The notes: generated from the letters alone by a model not told the origin. Shown: positions 1 to 7,461, numbered from the stretch's first letter. The stretch is 64,000 bases of DNA from Pseudoalteromonas piscicida (GCF_000238315.3 NZ_CP011924.1:2997001-3061000); one strand, 5' to 3'. Made by a program: numbers and translations.

Positions 1-806
1 GCGCTTTTTCACTTAGAGTCAACAAAAAATTAGACGAAATCCAATCACCATTTCAAAAAGTAGAAATGTTTGAAACGACGGATTTTGGTAACCTGATGAT
101 CATTGACGGTTGCACTATGGTGAGCACGCGTGAAAACTTTTTCTATCACGAAATGATGAGTCACCCGGCGCTATTCTCGCACCCTGCACCTAAAAATGTT
201 GTGATCATTGGCGGTGGCGACTGTGGCACATTGCGTGAAGTATTAAAGCACCCTGGCGTTGAAAAAGTAACTCAGATTGATATCGACGAAGTTGTAACGC
301 AAATGTCTTTGAAATACTTCCCTGAGCTTTGTGAGTCTAATAACGATCCTCGCGCAACTGTAATGTTTGATGATGGCATCAAATATATGCGTGAAGCCGA
401 AGCAGAGTCTATCGACGTTATTATCGTTGATGGCACCGATCCTGTTGGCCCTGGTGAAGGTTTATTCAACCATGCATTCTATAAGAGCTGTTTAGCAGCG
501 CTTCGAACTGGCGGTATCATGATCCAGCAGAGCGAATCACCACTGATGCACATGCCGTTGCTATTAGAAATGCGCGATGCAATGTTGGAAGTAGGCTTTG
601 TTGATCTGCAAACCCTGCCTTTCCCACAGCCAATCTACCCAAGCGGTCTGTGGTCAGCAACGATGGCGCGTAAAGATCAAAAGTTTGCCGGATTCCGCGA
701 GCAAGACGTTGATAACGCAACATTTGATACTGAGTACTACAACACAGGTATTCATAAGGGTGCATTAGCAACACCTAACTTTATGAAGCGTGCTTTCGAA
801 AAGTAG
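1..806 (+). CDS. speE: Spermidine synthase, 5' end outside window
   Basis: Polyamine aminopropyltransferase: moves aminopropyl from decarboxylated SAM to putrescine in the cytosol. The reading frame is open from base 3, so the first internal ATG (66) is not the start and the N-terminus lies left of the window. The SAM-binding signature GGGDCGTLREVLKH follows at about 208-249, then the acidic IDIDE segment, and the catalytic-loop motif VDGTDPVGPGEGLF, all in family order. The C-terminus is intact and ends at 806. Everything from base 183 to the stop is repeated exactly at 1714-2337. The gene marks the distal boundary of the integron array; the cassette genes point towards it from the other strand. 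Confidence 0.93.
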   Translation, partial: AFSLRVNKKLDEIQSPFQKVEMFETTDFGNLMIIDGCTMVSTRENFFYHEMMSHPALFSHPAPKNVVIIGGGDCGTLREVLKHPGVEKVTQIDIDEVVTQMSLKYFPELCESNNDPRATVMFDDGIKYMREAEAESIDVIIVDGTDPVGPGEGLFNHAFYKSCLAALRTGGIMIQQSESPLMHMPLLLEMRDAMLEVGFVDLQTLPFPQPIYPSGLWSATMARKDQKFAGFREQDVDNATFDTEYYNTGIHKGALATPNFMKRAFEK

Positions 807-879
807 GCCGAATCAGAACATAAATTTAATTGTTAAAGTGTAGTGGCTCATATCTGACCCTACAGCCTTGATGATTCGG

Positions 880-985
880 TTAACATTTCACCTACTCTGA
901 AGTTATGAGCGAACAACAGACGTTCGCTCTAGCTCGTTTTTGAACAAAAACGTTTTGTGTCCTTGGTTTAACGGCTTTGTTAGCT
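880..985 (-). repeat. Distal attC-like site, left half atypical (copy 1)
   Basis: The right half, ending in GTTAGCT at 979-985, matches the conserved right half of the other attC sites here (TTTTGTGTCC then TTGGTTTA). The left half does not pair with it in the usual way. Instead it contains two perfect stem-loops: GAGCGAAC/GTTCGCTC (907-914, 922-929) and CGTTTTTG/CAAAAACG (935-942, 945-952). I read this as the worn terminal site of the array next to speE; the left boundary is uncertain. Confidence 0.5.
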
Positions 986-1321
986 GTACTTTACTAGCAC
1001 TTCTCTAGTAAACCGATAAAAACAAACTGCCGCTAATAGCGTAAAAATCGAGGGTATAAGAAATACAAACACCTCAATTAATCCAAGCTCTTCAGAACTA
1101 TCTACAATTGAACTAGCTACAAATGAAGAAAAAATTGTAGCAACAATAGAGATTTTAACTCCTTTGGCATGCTTACTTTTTGTAACTTTATCAAGCTTAA
1201 CAAATGCGAAAAGTACTATGAAAAGAGATATTAGATAAGTAAGAGTATCTACTATCATCACAGCGAACTCAGCCAGTGACATCCCATACATATTCTTGAT
1301 AATTTCTCCGAACATTTCCAC
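980..1321 (-). CDS. Small membrane protein of integron cassette (copy 1)
   Basis: 113 residues from a GTG at 1321; the ATG two codons later (1315) is an equally possible start. Three hydrophobic segments are visible (about residues 17-40, 55-75 and 80-102) separated by a Lys/His-rich loop (KVTKSKHAKG), so it should be an inner-membrane protein. The stop codon lies inside the following attC site, as is common for cassettes. It is duplicated without change at 2511-2852. I do not recognise the family and give no function. Confidence 0.7.
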   Translation of the reverse strand: MEMFGEIIKNMYGMSLAEFAVMIVDTLTYLISLFIVLFAFVKLDKVTKSKHAKGVKISIVATIFSSFVASSIVDSSEELGLIEVFVFLIPSIFTLLAAVCFYRFTREVLVKYS

Positions 1322-1341
1322 TACTCAGGTTTTCCTTGTAC

Positions 1342-1402
1342 AGCTATCGCCCGCGCAATAAGCGCGAGCTAGCGAGCGTCCTGATTGACGCGTTTGTTAG
1401 CT
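1342..1402 (-). repeat. Short attC-like site with altered core (copy 1)
   Basis: A 61-bp imperfect palindrome. The right end GTTTGTTAGCT is a normal core. The left end reads AGCTATCG where the other sites read RCTAACG, so the AAC of the crossover core is ATC. An intact copy of this altered site is present at 2873-2933. The cassette-proximal end is probably poor as a recombination substrate (inference). Confidence 0.6.
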
Positions 1403-1713
1403 TGTGTTGCACGAATAAAATCAAGATCACTAGTGATAACTCCAATACCCGATGCGACAACGTCATCGTAGGATTGGGTGATCGATTCATGTCGAGACCA
1501 TAGATAAACATCCGAACCATGGCTCTGTAATCTTGATGCTAGGCGTTCAGGATAGCCCCAAAAATACTTTGTCATCGAGGGAGGTATAAAAAGAATGGTG
1601 TTCCTACAGGAGTCAGGAACTAACCCCGCCCATCCAACTAAAAGATAATTTATTCCGCAACTCTTTACACTACCAACACTTGCTAACCGTAAAGATGAAT
1701 CCTTGTTTCGAAA
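1369..1713 (-). pseudogene. 3' fragment of GDPD-like gene (duplication relic)
   Basis: This is the C-terminal third of the gene found complete at 2900-3856, cut at 1713 where duplication A joins speE. An open frame starting at 1575 remains inside it but lacks the whole N-terminal part, including the signal segment and active-site region. It differs from the full gene at four bases, one of which changes Tyr to His (codon at 1519-1521, Tyr in the full gene). Confidence 0.9.
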
Positions 1714-2337
1714 CCTGCACCTAAAAATGTTGTGATCATTGGCGGTGGCGACTGTGGCACATTGCGTGAAGTATTAAAGCACCCTGGCGTTGAAAAAGTA
1801 ACTCAGATTGATATCGACGAAGTTGTAACGCAAATGTCTTTGAAATACTTCCCTGAGCTTTGTGAGTCTAATAACGATCCTCGCGCAACTGTAATGTTTG
1901 ATGATGGCATCAAATATATGCGTGAAGCCGAAGCAGAGTCTATCGACGTTATTATCGTTGATGGCACCGATCCTGTTGGCCCTGGTGAAGGTTTATTCAA
2001 CCATGCATTCTATAAGAGCTGTTTAGCAGCGCTTCGAACTGGCGGTATCATGATCCAGCAGAGCGAATCACCACTGATGCACATGCCGTTGCTATTAGAA
2101 ATGCGCGATGCAATGTTGGAAGTAGGCTTTGTTGATCTGCAAACCCTGCCTTTCCCACAGCCAATCTACCCAAGCGGTCTGTGGTCAGCAACGATGGCGC
2201 GTAAAGATCAAAAGTTTGCCGGATTCCGCGAGCAAGACGTTGATAACGCAACATTTGATACTGAGTACTACAACACAGGTATTCATAAGGGTGCATTAGC
2301 AACACCTAACTTTATGAAGCGTGCTTTCGAAAAGTAG
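1714..2337 (+). pseudogene. 3' fragment of speE (duplication relic)
   Basis: An exact copy of speE from base 183 to the stop codon. The fragment lacks the N-terminal beta-strand domain and the start of the Rossmann fold. It is joined at 1713/1714 to antisense GDPD sequence. The longest internal frame starts at an ATG at 1732 (201 residues), but there is no native promoter or ribosome binding site. It is a relic of duplication A rather than a working gene. Confidence 0.9.
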
Positions 2338-2410
2338 GCCGAATCAGAACATAAATTTAATTGTTAAAGTGTAGTGGCTCATATCTGACCCTACAGCCTT
2401 GATGATTCGG

Positions 2411-2516
2411 TTAACATTTCACCTACTCTGAAGTTATGAGCGAACAACAGACGTTCGCTCTAGCTCGTTTTTGAACAAAAACGTTTTGTGTCCTTGGTTT
2501 AACGGCTTTGTTAGCT
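2411..2516 (-). repeat. Distal attC-like site (copy 2)
   Basis: Identical to 880-985, including both stem-loops and the GTTAGCT end (2510-2516). Carried along by duplication A, so it now sits between the speE fragment and the second copy of the 113-aa gene. Confidence 0.5.
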
Positions 2517-2852
2517 GTACTTTACTAGCACTTCTCTAGTAAACCGATAAAAACAAACTGCCGCTAATAGCGTAAAAATCGAGGGTATAAGAAATACAAA
2601 CACCTCAATTAATCCAAGCTCTTCAGAACTATCTACAATTGAACTAGCTACAAATGAAGAAAAAATTGTAGCAACAATAGAGATTTTAACTCCTTTGGCA
2701 TGCTTACTTTTTGTAACTTTATCAAGCTTAACAAATGCGAAAAGTACTATGAAAAGAGATATTAGATAAGTAAGAGTATCTACTATCATCACAGCGAACT
2801 CAGCCAGTGACATCCCATACATATTCTTGATAATTTCTCCGAACATTTCCAC
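2511..2852 (-). CDS. Small membrane protein of integron cassette (copy 2)
   Basis: The 113-residue product is identical to that of 980-1321: three predicted membrane segments and no recognised domain. This is likely the ancestral position, because it is directly followed on its 5' side by the attC site and the complete GDPD-like cassette. The start is GTG at 2852 or ATG at 2846. Confidence 0.7.
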   Translation of the reverse strand: MEMFGEIIKNMYGMSLAEFAVMIVDTLTYLISLFIVLFAFVKLDKVTKSKHAKGVKISIVATIFSSFVASSIVDSSEELGLIEVFVFLIPSIFTLLAAVCFYRFTREVLVKYS

Positions 2853-2872
2853 TACTCAGGTTTTCCTTGTAC

Positions 2873-2933
2873 AGCTATCGCCCGCGCAATAAGCGCGAGC
2901 TAGCGAGCGTCCTGATTGACGCGTTTGTTAGCT
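2873..2933 (-). repeat. Short attC-like site with altered core (copy 2)
   Basis: Identical to 1342-1402: normal GTTAGCT core at the right, ATC instead of AAC in the left core. It overlaps the 3' end of the GDPD-like gene, whose stop is at 2900. Confidence 0.6.
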
Positions 2934-3856
2934 TGTGTTGCACGAATAAAATCAAGATCACTAGTGATAACTCCAATACCCGATGCGACAACGTCATCGT
3001 AGGATTGGGTGATCGATTCATGTCGAGACCATAGATAAACATCCGAACCATAGCTCTGTAATCTTGATGCAAGGCGTTCAGGGTAGCCCCAAAAATACTT
3101 TGTCATCGAGGGTGGTATAAAAAGAATGGTGTTCCTACAGGAGTCAGGAACTAACCCCGCCCATCCAACTAAAAGATAATTTATTCCGCAACTCTTTACA
3201 CTACCAACACTTGCTAACCGTAAAGATGAATCCTTGTTTCGAAACCACTCCATACCTTTTGAAGAGGTAATAACAATATGGCTAGATTTTTTTCCAGATA
3301 GATACTCATATAGAGTTTCGAATGAACGTATGTCGTTATCCTTTAGGTTTAACCAAAACTCATGCTTTGGATACCGTTTATAAAACGCCTCTAACTTAGA
3401 AATCCCAAAACCTTTTCCTCTAAATGGGAAAGTCGCACCATCATCAAACGTATATCCATATCCTGCATCAATACTTTTCAACTGCTCAAATGATGCTTTA
3501 TGTACCGGCCCAGACCCGTTTGTAGCACAATCTAACGTCCAGTCATGAAAAACAACCAGTTGATCATCACGAGTTCTGTGAACATTTAGATGAATTACGT
3601 TCGCTCCGGCTGCAACGGAAGAAGCTACAGCTTCTAGTGTGTTCTCAACAGCATTGATGCTTGATGCTTTTATTGAAAGGGCGGTACAGCCAGTTTTCTT
3701 TAGTTTTTCATAATTAACCGCGCTTCCGCCTCCTCGATAGGCCACGATCTCGCCATGTCGCTGTAGGTCAGGAACGAACACATAAGCGTTAACAACTCCT
3801 AGTATGATTATGCAAGACAGTGCGATCAAAAACGTCTTAACTATTTTTATAAACAT
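2900..3856 (-). CDS. GDPD-fold cassette protein, likely catalytically degenerate
   Basis: 318 residues with an N-terminal membrane anchor or signal segment (about residues 7-28). The layout is that of glycerophosphodiester phosphodiesterases: an ENTLEA segment, then VVFHDWTLDCATNGSG, then a TIM-barrel body. Established family residues are a His in an HRG motif, Glu and Asp in an ELD motif, and a His in FHD. Here the first is YRG, the second is HLN, and only FHD is kept. So one catalytic His and two metal ligands are missing. The AGGT sequence six bases upstream supports ATG 3856. It could be a pseudo-enzyme or a binding protein. It belongs to an integron cassette whose attC is at 2873-2933. 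Confidence 0.8.
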   Translation of the reverse strand: MFIKIVKTFLIALSCIIILGVVNAYVFVPDLQRHGEIVAYRGGGSAVNYEKLKKTGCTALSIKASSINAVENTLEAVASSVAAGANVIHLNVHRTRDDQLVVFHDWTLDCATNGSGPVHKASFEQLKSIDAGYGYTFDDGATFPFRGKGFGISKLEAFYKRYPKHEFWLNLKDNDIRSFETLYEYLSGKKSSHIVITSSKGMEWFRNKDSSLRLASVGSVKSCGINYLLVGWAGLVPDSCRNTILFIPPSMTKYFWGYPERLASRLQSYGSDVYLWSRHESITQSYDDVVASGIGVITSDLDFIRATQANKRVNQDAR

Positions 3857-3891
3857 TTATTACCTGAATCCTTGATAGATGCTCGATGAAA

Positions 3892-3993
3892 GCTAACGCT
3901 TGCCATAAACGGCAGAAAATAGCTGGCTAAACTTAGCGGCGAAGGAGCATAAGCCAGCAGTTTTGTGTCCTTTGGTTTAGGCACTTGTTAGCC
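3892..3993 (-). repeat. attC site, conserved family
   Basis: A 102-bp imperfect palindrome bounded by GCTAACG at the left and GTTAGCC at the right. The interior has the motif shared by most sites in this array (AGCGGCGAAGGAGC and CCAGCAGTTTTGTGTCC). It closes the HEPN cassette to its right in array order. Confidence 0.85.
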
Positions 3994-4000
3994 GTTTATA

Positions 4001-4552
4001 CTAAACAATATGCTCATCGACTGCTCCTTGTAGCAAAGTTGCAAGCCCATAGAGAAAATTCATATCTTCGAAATTTGACTCATAAGTCAGATTCTTAGAA
4101 GTACTTCCAGTATGGGCAATTTGATGCCTTGAACTCAAAAATACGTTTAAGGCGATCATGCGCTTCTTTTTTACTAAACTCATCGGTGTTCCAACAACTA
4201 GTTATTTTTTTAAACCGAGTGTAGCTTCAAAAAGCTGATCTATATTCTCAGTATTAGGTGTATTAAACATTTTTAGTTGACTTTCGATATGTGACTTTAA
4301 AACATCATCTAAAGCATGCAGCTGACTTTCTGATGCGATATCATCCAATTTTCGATTCACTAAGGACTCAATAAAAACCTGCCAGTATGCGACCAAGTGA
4401 AAAATGTATGCCTGATTTAAATAGTCTATTTTATTGCTAAGTCTGCGAGTTTTCTCTTTGTCTATATCATTTTGAATGTGCTGTATGTATTTCAACCTTA
4501 CTAATTGACGGCTAAAAATCTGTAAGGGGGATTTTCTTAAATCTAATTTCAT
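4001..4552 (-). pseudogene. HEPN-domain protein, two compensating frameshifts
   Basis: As written, the gene splits into a 116-residue frame (4552-4202) and a downstream piece starting at 4183. Between them the best protein sequence is in another frame: SCWNTDEFSKKEAHDRLKRI, about 4122-4200. Adding one A in the seven-base T run at 4205-4211 and removing one base at the TTCAAGG near 4122-4128 would give one continuous protein. That protein ends in RHQIAH, the R-x4-H motif of HEPN ribonucleases, and resembles MAE_28990/RiboL-PSP-type HEPN proteins. The start ATG 4552 has AGGT upstream. This is a real decayed or phase-variable gene, or two homopolymer sequencing errors. Confidence 0.7.
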
Positions 4553-4584
4553 TTGCTACCTGCAAACATTGAAGCATGAAAAGC

Positions 4585-4675
4585 GGCTAACGCTTGCGAA
4601 ATAGCAGGCTAAAATTAGCGACGAAGGAGCGCAAGTCTGCTGTTTTGCGTTCTTTGGTTTAGGCACTTGTTATGT
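4585..4675 (-). repeat. attC site, conserved family
   Basis: A 91-bp imperfect palindrome from GGCTAACG to GTTATGT. The interior carries AGCGACGAAGGAGCGCAAG and CTGCTGTTTTGCGT, nearly the same as the sites at 8315 and 8805. It belongs to the YfbM-like cassette, whose stop codon lies at its right end. Confidence 0.85.
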
Positions 4676-4677
4676 TT

Positions 4678-5154
4678 TTAGCACATATAGCTAATTAGAC
4701 AGCTATCAGCTTTTGCAAGCTCTGCTAAGTACTCTTTTAAATGAATAAAGTTCTGAGTGATGTACCTTCTATCTTCCTCTCTATCTTCAAAGCCTGGATA
4801 AATTTCAGATTCATCAACCAGATTAAGAAAATTCTCTAACAATTGATTGTCAGATATTTTCGATAATTCAGACGAAATTTCTTTAGTTTGTTCAGTCGAG
4901 AAATATCTAGCAGGACCATAACCAACATCTTCATCAGAAATAGGTATTCCTCCTAAAAATACAGAACCACCTAGAGAAGTAGTTTCCCAAACGCTTTTAT
5001 TCAGTAAGAAATGAATTGCATGCCACGCTTTATCGACATCACACATTTTGCCACTGTCGTCTTCAAATAAATACGATACTAGCTTAGACGGTTCTGCCAA
5101 TATCTCATTAAGCCGTTCTTCACTCACGCTTTTTAATGACGCTATCATTGACAT
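4678..5154 (-). CDS. YfbM/DUF1877 family cassette protein
   Basis: 158 residues from the ATG at 5154, which has AAGGAG eight bases upstream; a longer frame to 5181 is open but lacks such a site. The sequence has the features of the YfbM/DUF1877 family: an MSMIAS start, a WHAIHFLL segment near residue 45, GGIPISDEDVGYGPARYF in the middle, and a C-terminal half ending in HLKEYLAELA. The family is small, soluble and of unknown function, and is often found in variable genome regions. Here it is an integron cassette gene. Confidence 0.85.
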   Translation of the reverse strand: MSMIASLKSVSEERLNEILAEPSKLVSYLFEDDSGKMCDVDKAWHAIHFLLNKSVWETTSLGGSVFLGGIPISDEDVGYGPARYFSTEQTKEISSELSKISDNQLLENFLNLVDESEIYPGFEDREEDRRYITQNFIHLKEYLAELAKADSCLISYMC

Positions 5155-5179
5155 ATTGTGGACTCCTTGTTCAAGAAAC

Positions 5180-5274
5180 ATAACGAGCCTGTAGAGTAAC
5201 TCGTTTCAAATTTGTTTTTGTAATCAACAAACGATAACTGAGTTCCTATTTTGATTCAATCGTTTAGTTGGGTG
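5180..5274 (-). repeat. Possible attC site, divergent
   Basis: ACATAAC at 5180-5186 and GTTGGGT at 5268-5274 fit attC core ends, with internal complementary segments (TTTGTTTTT and ACAAACG). The sequence does not belong to the conserved family. If real, the transposase region 5275-6781 would be a cassette with its gene in reverse. Confidence 0.35.
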
Positions 5275-5330
5275 TGGGTTGTTATTTTAGGGCGTTTTTT
5301 AAGCTGGTTTGTTGTTGATAAATTGCGATG

Positions 5331-5400
5331 GGTAAATTGCTGACACCCACCACTAATTTGGGTAAATTGATGGTAAATTGCTGACACCACCACTAATTTG
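5331..5400. repeat. Direct repeats upstream of RAYT gene
   Basis: A 30-bp unit beginning GGTAAATTGCTGACAC and ending CCACCACTAATTTG occurs at 5331-5360 and again, one base shorter, at 5372-5400. A truncated start of the same unit (GGTAAATTGA) lies between them. It may be part of the end of the RAYT-associated element, but I do not recognise it as a known REP sequence. Confidence 0.7.
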
Positions 5401-5462
5401 CACCTTCCTAAGATACCGCCTAAGCTCTAATTCTGCACTCAAAGGATTGAGGAAAACAAAGG

Positions 5463-6434
5463 ATGGCTACTGCCCGTAAAAACCAAATCAGCTTAACCGA
5501 CACCAAATACTACCACTGTATCTCCCGTTGCGTAAGGCGTGCCTTTCTGTGTGGTGAAGATAAATTCACCGGAAAATCATACGAACATCGCCGGGATTGG
5601 GTTGAAGAAAAGTTATTGATGTTGGGCTCCGTGTTTTGTATTGATGTCTGTGCTTATGCTGTGATGAGTAATCACACCCACATTGTTTTATATGTTGATG
5701 ATAAAAAGGCTAAGCGCCTATCGGATAAAGCGATTGTGATACGGTGGCACAAGTTGTTTAAAGGTAATTGGATAAGCCAAAAGTTTATTAAAGATGAGCC
5801 TCTCAATGAGTCGGAGCAGTTGATACTTGATGAGCATGTCGCCAAGTACAGGGAGAGACTCGCAGATATTAGCTGGTTTATGCGTGTGCTTAACGAAGAC
5901 ATCGCCCGTCGAGCAAATAAAGAAGATAATTGTACAGGTCGGTTTTGGGAAGGACGGTTTAAGTCCCAAGCATTACTAGACGAGGCAGCACTGGCTGCGT
6001 GCCTCGCTTACGTAGACCTAAACCCAATTAGAGCCAAAATTGCCGCAACGCCTGAAACCTCAGACTACACCAGCATCAAAAAACGCATCGACTACGCTAA
6101 ACAGGGCAAACAACCAAAAAGCCTACTACGCTTTGCTGGCAGCCCACGAAAACATGTGCCAAAAGGCTTACCTTTTGAACTCAAATCCTATATTGAATTA
6201 GTTGAACTTACAGGCCAGTGTATTCGAGCCGATAAACGCGGGTATATCAATGAAGCACAACCTATTCTTACTCGACTCAATATAGAGCCTGAGAACTGGA
6301 TAAAACTCACTACGCAGTTTTCACGGGTATTTCACGGTGCAGTTGGTCGAGAGCGGACAATAACCGCTTACTGCGAAACACTGCAAAAACGACGACGGAC
6401 GAACCTAACAAACTGCGAGCGCTTGTTGGCTTAG
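5463..6434 (+). CDS. RAYT-family Y1 transposase
   Basis: 323 residues; GAGGAAAAC lies upstream of ATG 5463. The N-terminal Y1/HuH nuclease domain is clear: YYHCISRCVRRAFLCGEDK near residue 17, the HuH pair in SNHTHIVLYVD near residue 70, and the tyrosine-bearing segment AYVDLNPIRAKIA near residue 185. This long relative is typical of REP-associated tyrosine transposases in marine gammaproteobacteria. Such proteins process single-stranded palindromes. It runs opposite to all cassette genes in the array. Its last 158 bp are duplicated at 7304-7461. Confidence 0.9.
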   Translation: MATARKNQISLTDTKYYHCISRCVRRAFLCGEDKFTGKSYEHRRDWVEEKLLMLGSVFCIDVCAYAVMSNHTHIVLYVDDKKAKRLSDKAIVIRWHKLFKGNWISQKFIKDEPLNESEQLILDEHVAKYRERLADISWFMRVLNEDIARRANKEDNCTGRFWEGRFKSQALLDEAALAACLAYVDLNPIRAKIAATPETSDYTSIKKRIDYAKQGKQPKSLLRFAGSPRKHVPKGLPFELKSYIELVELTGQCIRADKRGYINEAQPILTRLNIEPENWIKLTTQFSRVFHGAVGRERTITAYCETLQKRRRTNLTNCERLLA

Positions 6435-6781
6435 TAAAGCGAACACTATCAACTCGAAAATCTATAACTGTTGTATTTACAGCGCTTTGTCGTGCGCGAT
6501 AACCCCGTTTTTGTTTAGGAATACGCTTGGGCGCTCAAAATTGGCCTATAGGTGAGCGTTTCTGTACCCAGTGATTTAAGTATTTTGATACTTTTTAACC
6601 TAAGTTTGTCCAGCGTTGATGCAAATAGTATTGGGTGTCATCGATTCGCACTCAGTATTTTGATACTTTTTAACCTAAGTTTGTCTAGCGTTAATGCAAA
6701 TAGTAGTGGGTGTCATCGATTCGCTAAAGCCTCTATTTGATTGGCATCCATACTTTCAAATTACTCCAGACTTTCAAAACA
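6435..6781. other. Non-coding stretch after RAYT gene
   Basis: 347 bp with no believable gene. It contains GC-rich imperfect hairpins (GCGCTTTGTCGTGCGC at about 6482-6497) and the 75-bp repeat units at 6579-6728. It may include the right end of the RAYT element. Confidence 0.55.
6579..6728. repeat. 75-bp direct repeat, two units
   Basis: Units at 6579-6653 and 6654-6728 both begin AGTATTTTGATACTTTTTAA and end near CATCGATTCG; they differ at a few bases. Only one unit (7606-7680) remains in the second copy of duplication B, and it has the sequence of the right-hand unit. This is direct evidence of slippage or recombination between the units. Confidence 0.9.
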
Positions 6782-6866
6782 ACTAACGCCTTAATATTAG
6801 GCATTTTCGCACGTTTTGGAGCGAAGCGACAGTGTAAAAATGTCCTTAATAATTAACTTGTTATAT
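6782..6866 (-). repeat. attC site (copy 1)
   Basis: An 85-bp site from ACTAACG to GTTATAT with the arms CGCCTTAATATTAGGC and TGTCCTTAATAATTAA. It contains GGAGCGAAGCGACA in the loop, a weaker version of the array consensus. The stop codon of the cassette gene lies in its right end. Confidence 0.75.
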
Positions 6867-7303
6867 TCCCCATACGCATATTTCAAATTGTGGAGATTGG
6901 CGCTCGTTATACTCGAAGATTATACCGAAGTCTTCAGTTTCTCCGACCCAAGATAAATCCCTGTACCCACCATTCTCACATCGCAATAGCTTTGCGATTT
7001 CTATTAGGTTCGTTTGTAGTTCTTCTGAACTCAATTGATAGTGAGTCCCTTTGAAATCAAAGCTAAGCCATCCAACTATTTCGCTCCTGAGTGATAGCTT
7101 GATTATCGACTCTATCGCTAACTCAAAATCTTCGAATTCATACCTTTCCCATTTTTCAGCATCAGCTCTACTAGAGATACACTTTCCATCTATCCACTTA
7201 GACATGGCCAAGTTTTTAATTGCTGCTTGGTTAAAAGTAATCTCAACGGAAGAAAACAATCGTTGAAGTCCAGAATCTAATCTCGATATAAAGACTTCAT
7301 GCT
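6861..7303 (-). pseudogene. 5'-truncated copy of the 162-aa cassette gene
   Basis: This copy matches 7813-8255 but loses the first 15 or so codons at the duplication junction 7303. Antisense RAYT sequence supplies a chance ATG at 7337 that restores an open frame of 158 residues with a foreign N-terminus of about 12 residues. There is no sign of a ribosome binding site or promoter for it. Confidence 0.85.
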
Positions 7304-7461
7304 TCAATATAGAGCCTGAGAACTGGATAAAACTCACTACGCAGTTTTCACGGGTATTTCACGGTGCAGTTGGTCGAGAGCGGACAATAACCGCTTACTG
7401 CGAAACACTGCAAAAACGACGACGGACGAACCTAACAAACTGCGAGCGCTTGTTGGCTTAG
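7304..7461 (+). pseudogene. 3' fragment of RAYT transposase gene
   Basis: This is an exact copy of 6277-6434, the last 52 codons and stop of the transposase gene, left by duplication B. It lacks the HuH and tyrosine regions and cannot be active. Confidence 0.9.

Larger units (their letters stand above)
183..3244. repeat. Tandem duplication A, 1531-bp unit x2
   Basis: Bases 183-1713 are repeated at 1714-3244 with a constant offset of 1531. Each copy holds the 3' part of speE, the 113-aa cassette gene, two attC-like sites and the 3' part of the GDPD-like gene. I see only four substitutions, at 1521/3052, 1540/3071, 1552/3083 and 1582/3113, all within about 62 bp of the GDPD segment. The junction has only 2 bp of homology (CC at 183-184 and 3245-3246). 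The end points are inside speE and inside the GDPD gene, not at attC cores, so integrase-mediated capture does not explain it. Confidence 0.95.

Noticed and set aside
1732..2337. A 201-aa spermidine synthase gene
   Set aside because: It is the exact 3' part of speE left by duplication A, with no N-terminal domain, promoter or ribosome site.
4001..4183. A separate 60-aa protein
   Set aside because: It is the in-frame tail of the HEPN gene, carrying its R-x4-H motif, after a frameshifted middle.
6552..6740. A 62-aa repeat protein on the plus strand
   Set aside because: The frame only spans the two 75-bp DNA repeats because 75 is a multiple of three; there is no ribosome site or protein-like composition.
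6861..7337. A separate 158-aa cassette gene
   Set aside because: Its first 12 residues come from antisense RAYT sequence at the duplication junction; it is a truncated copy.
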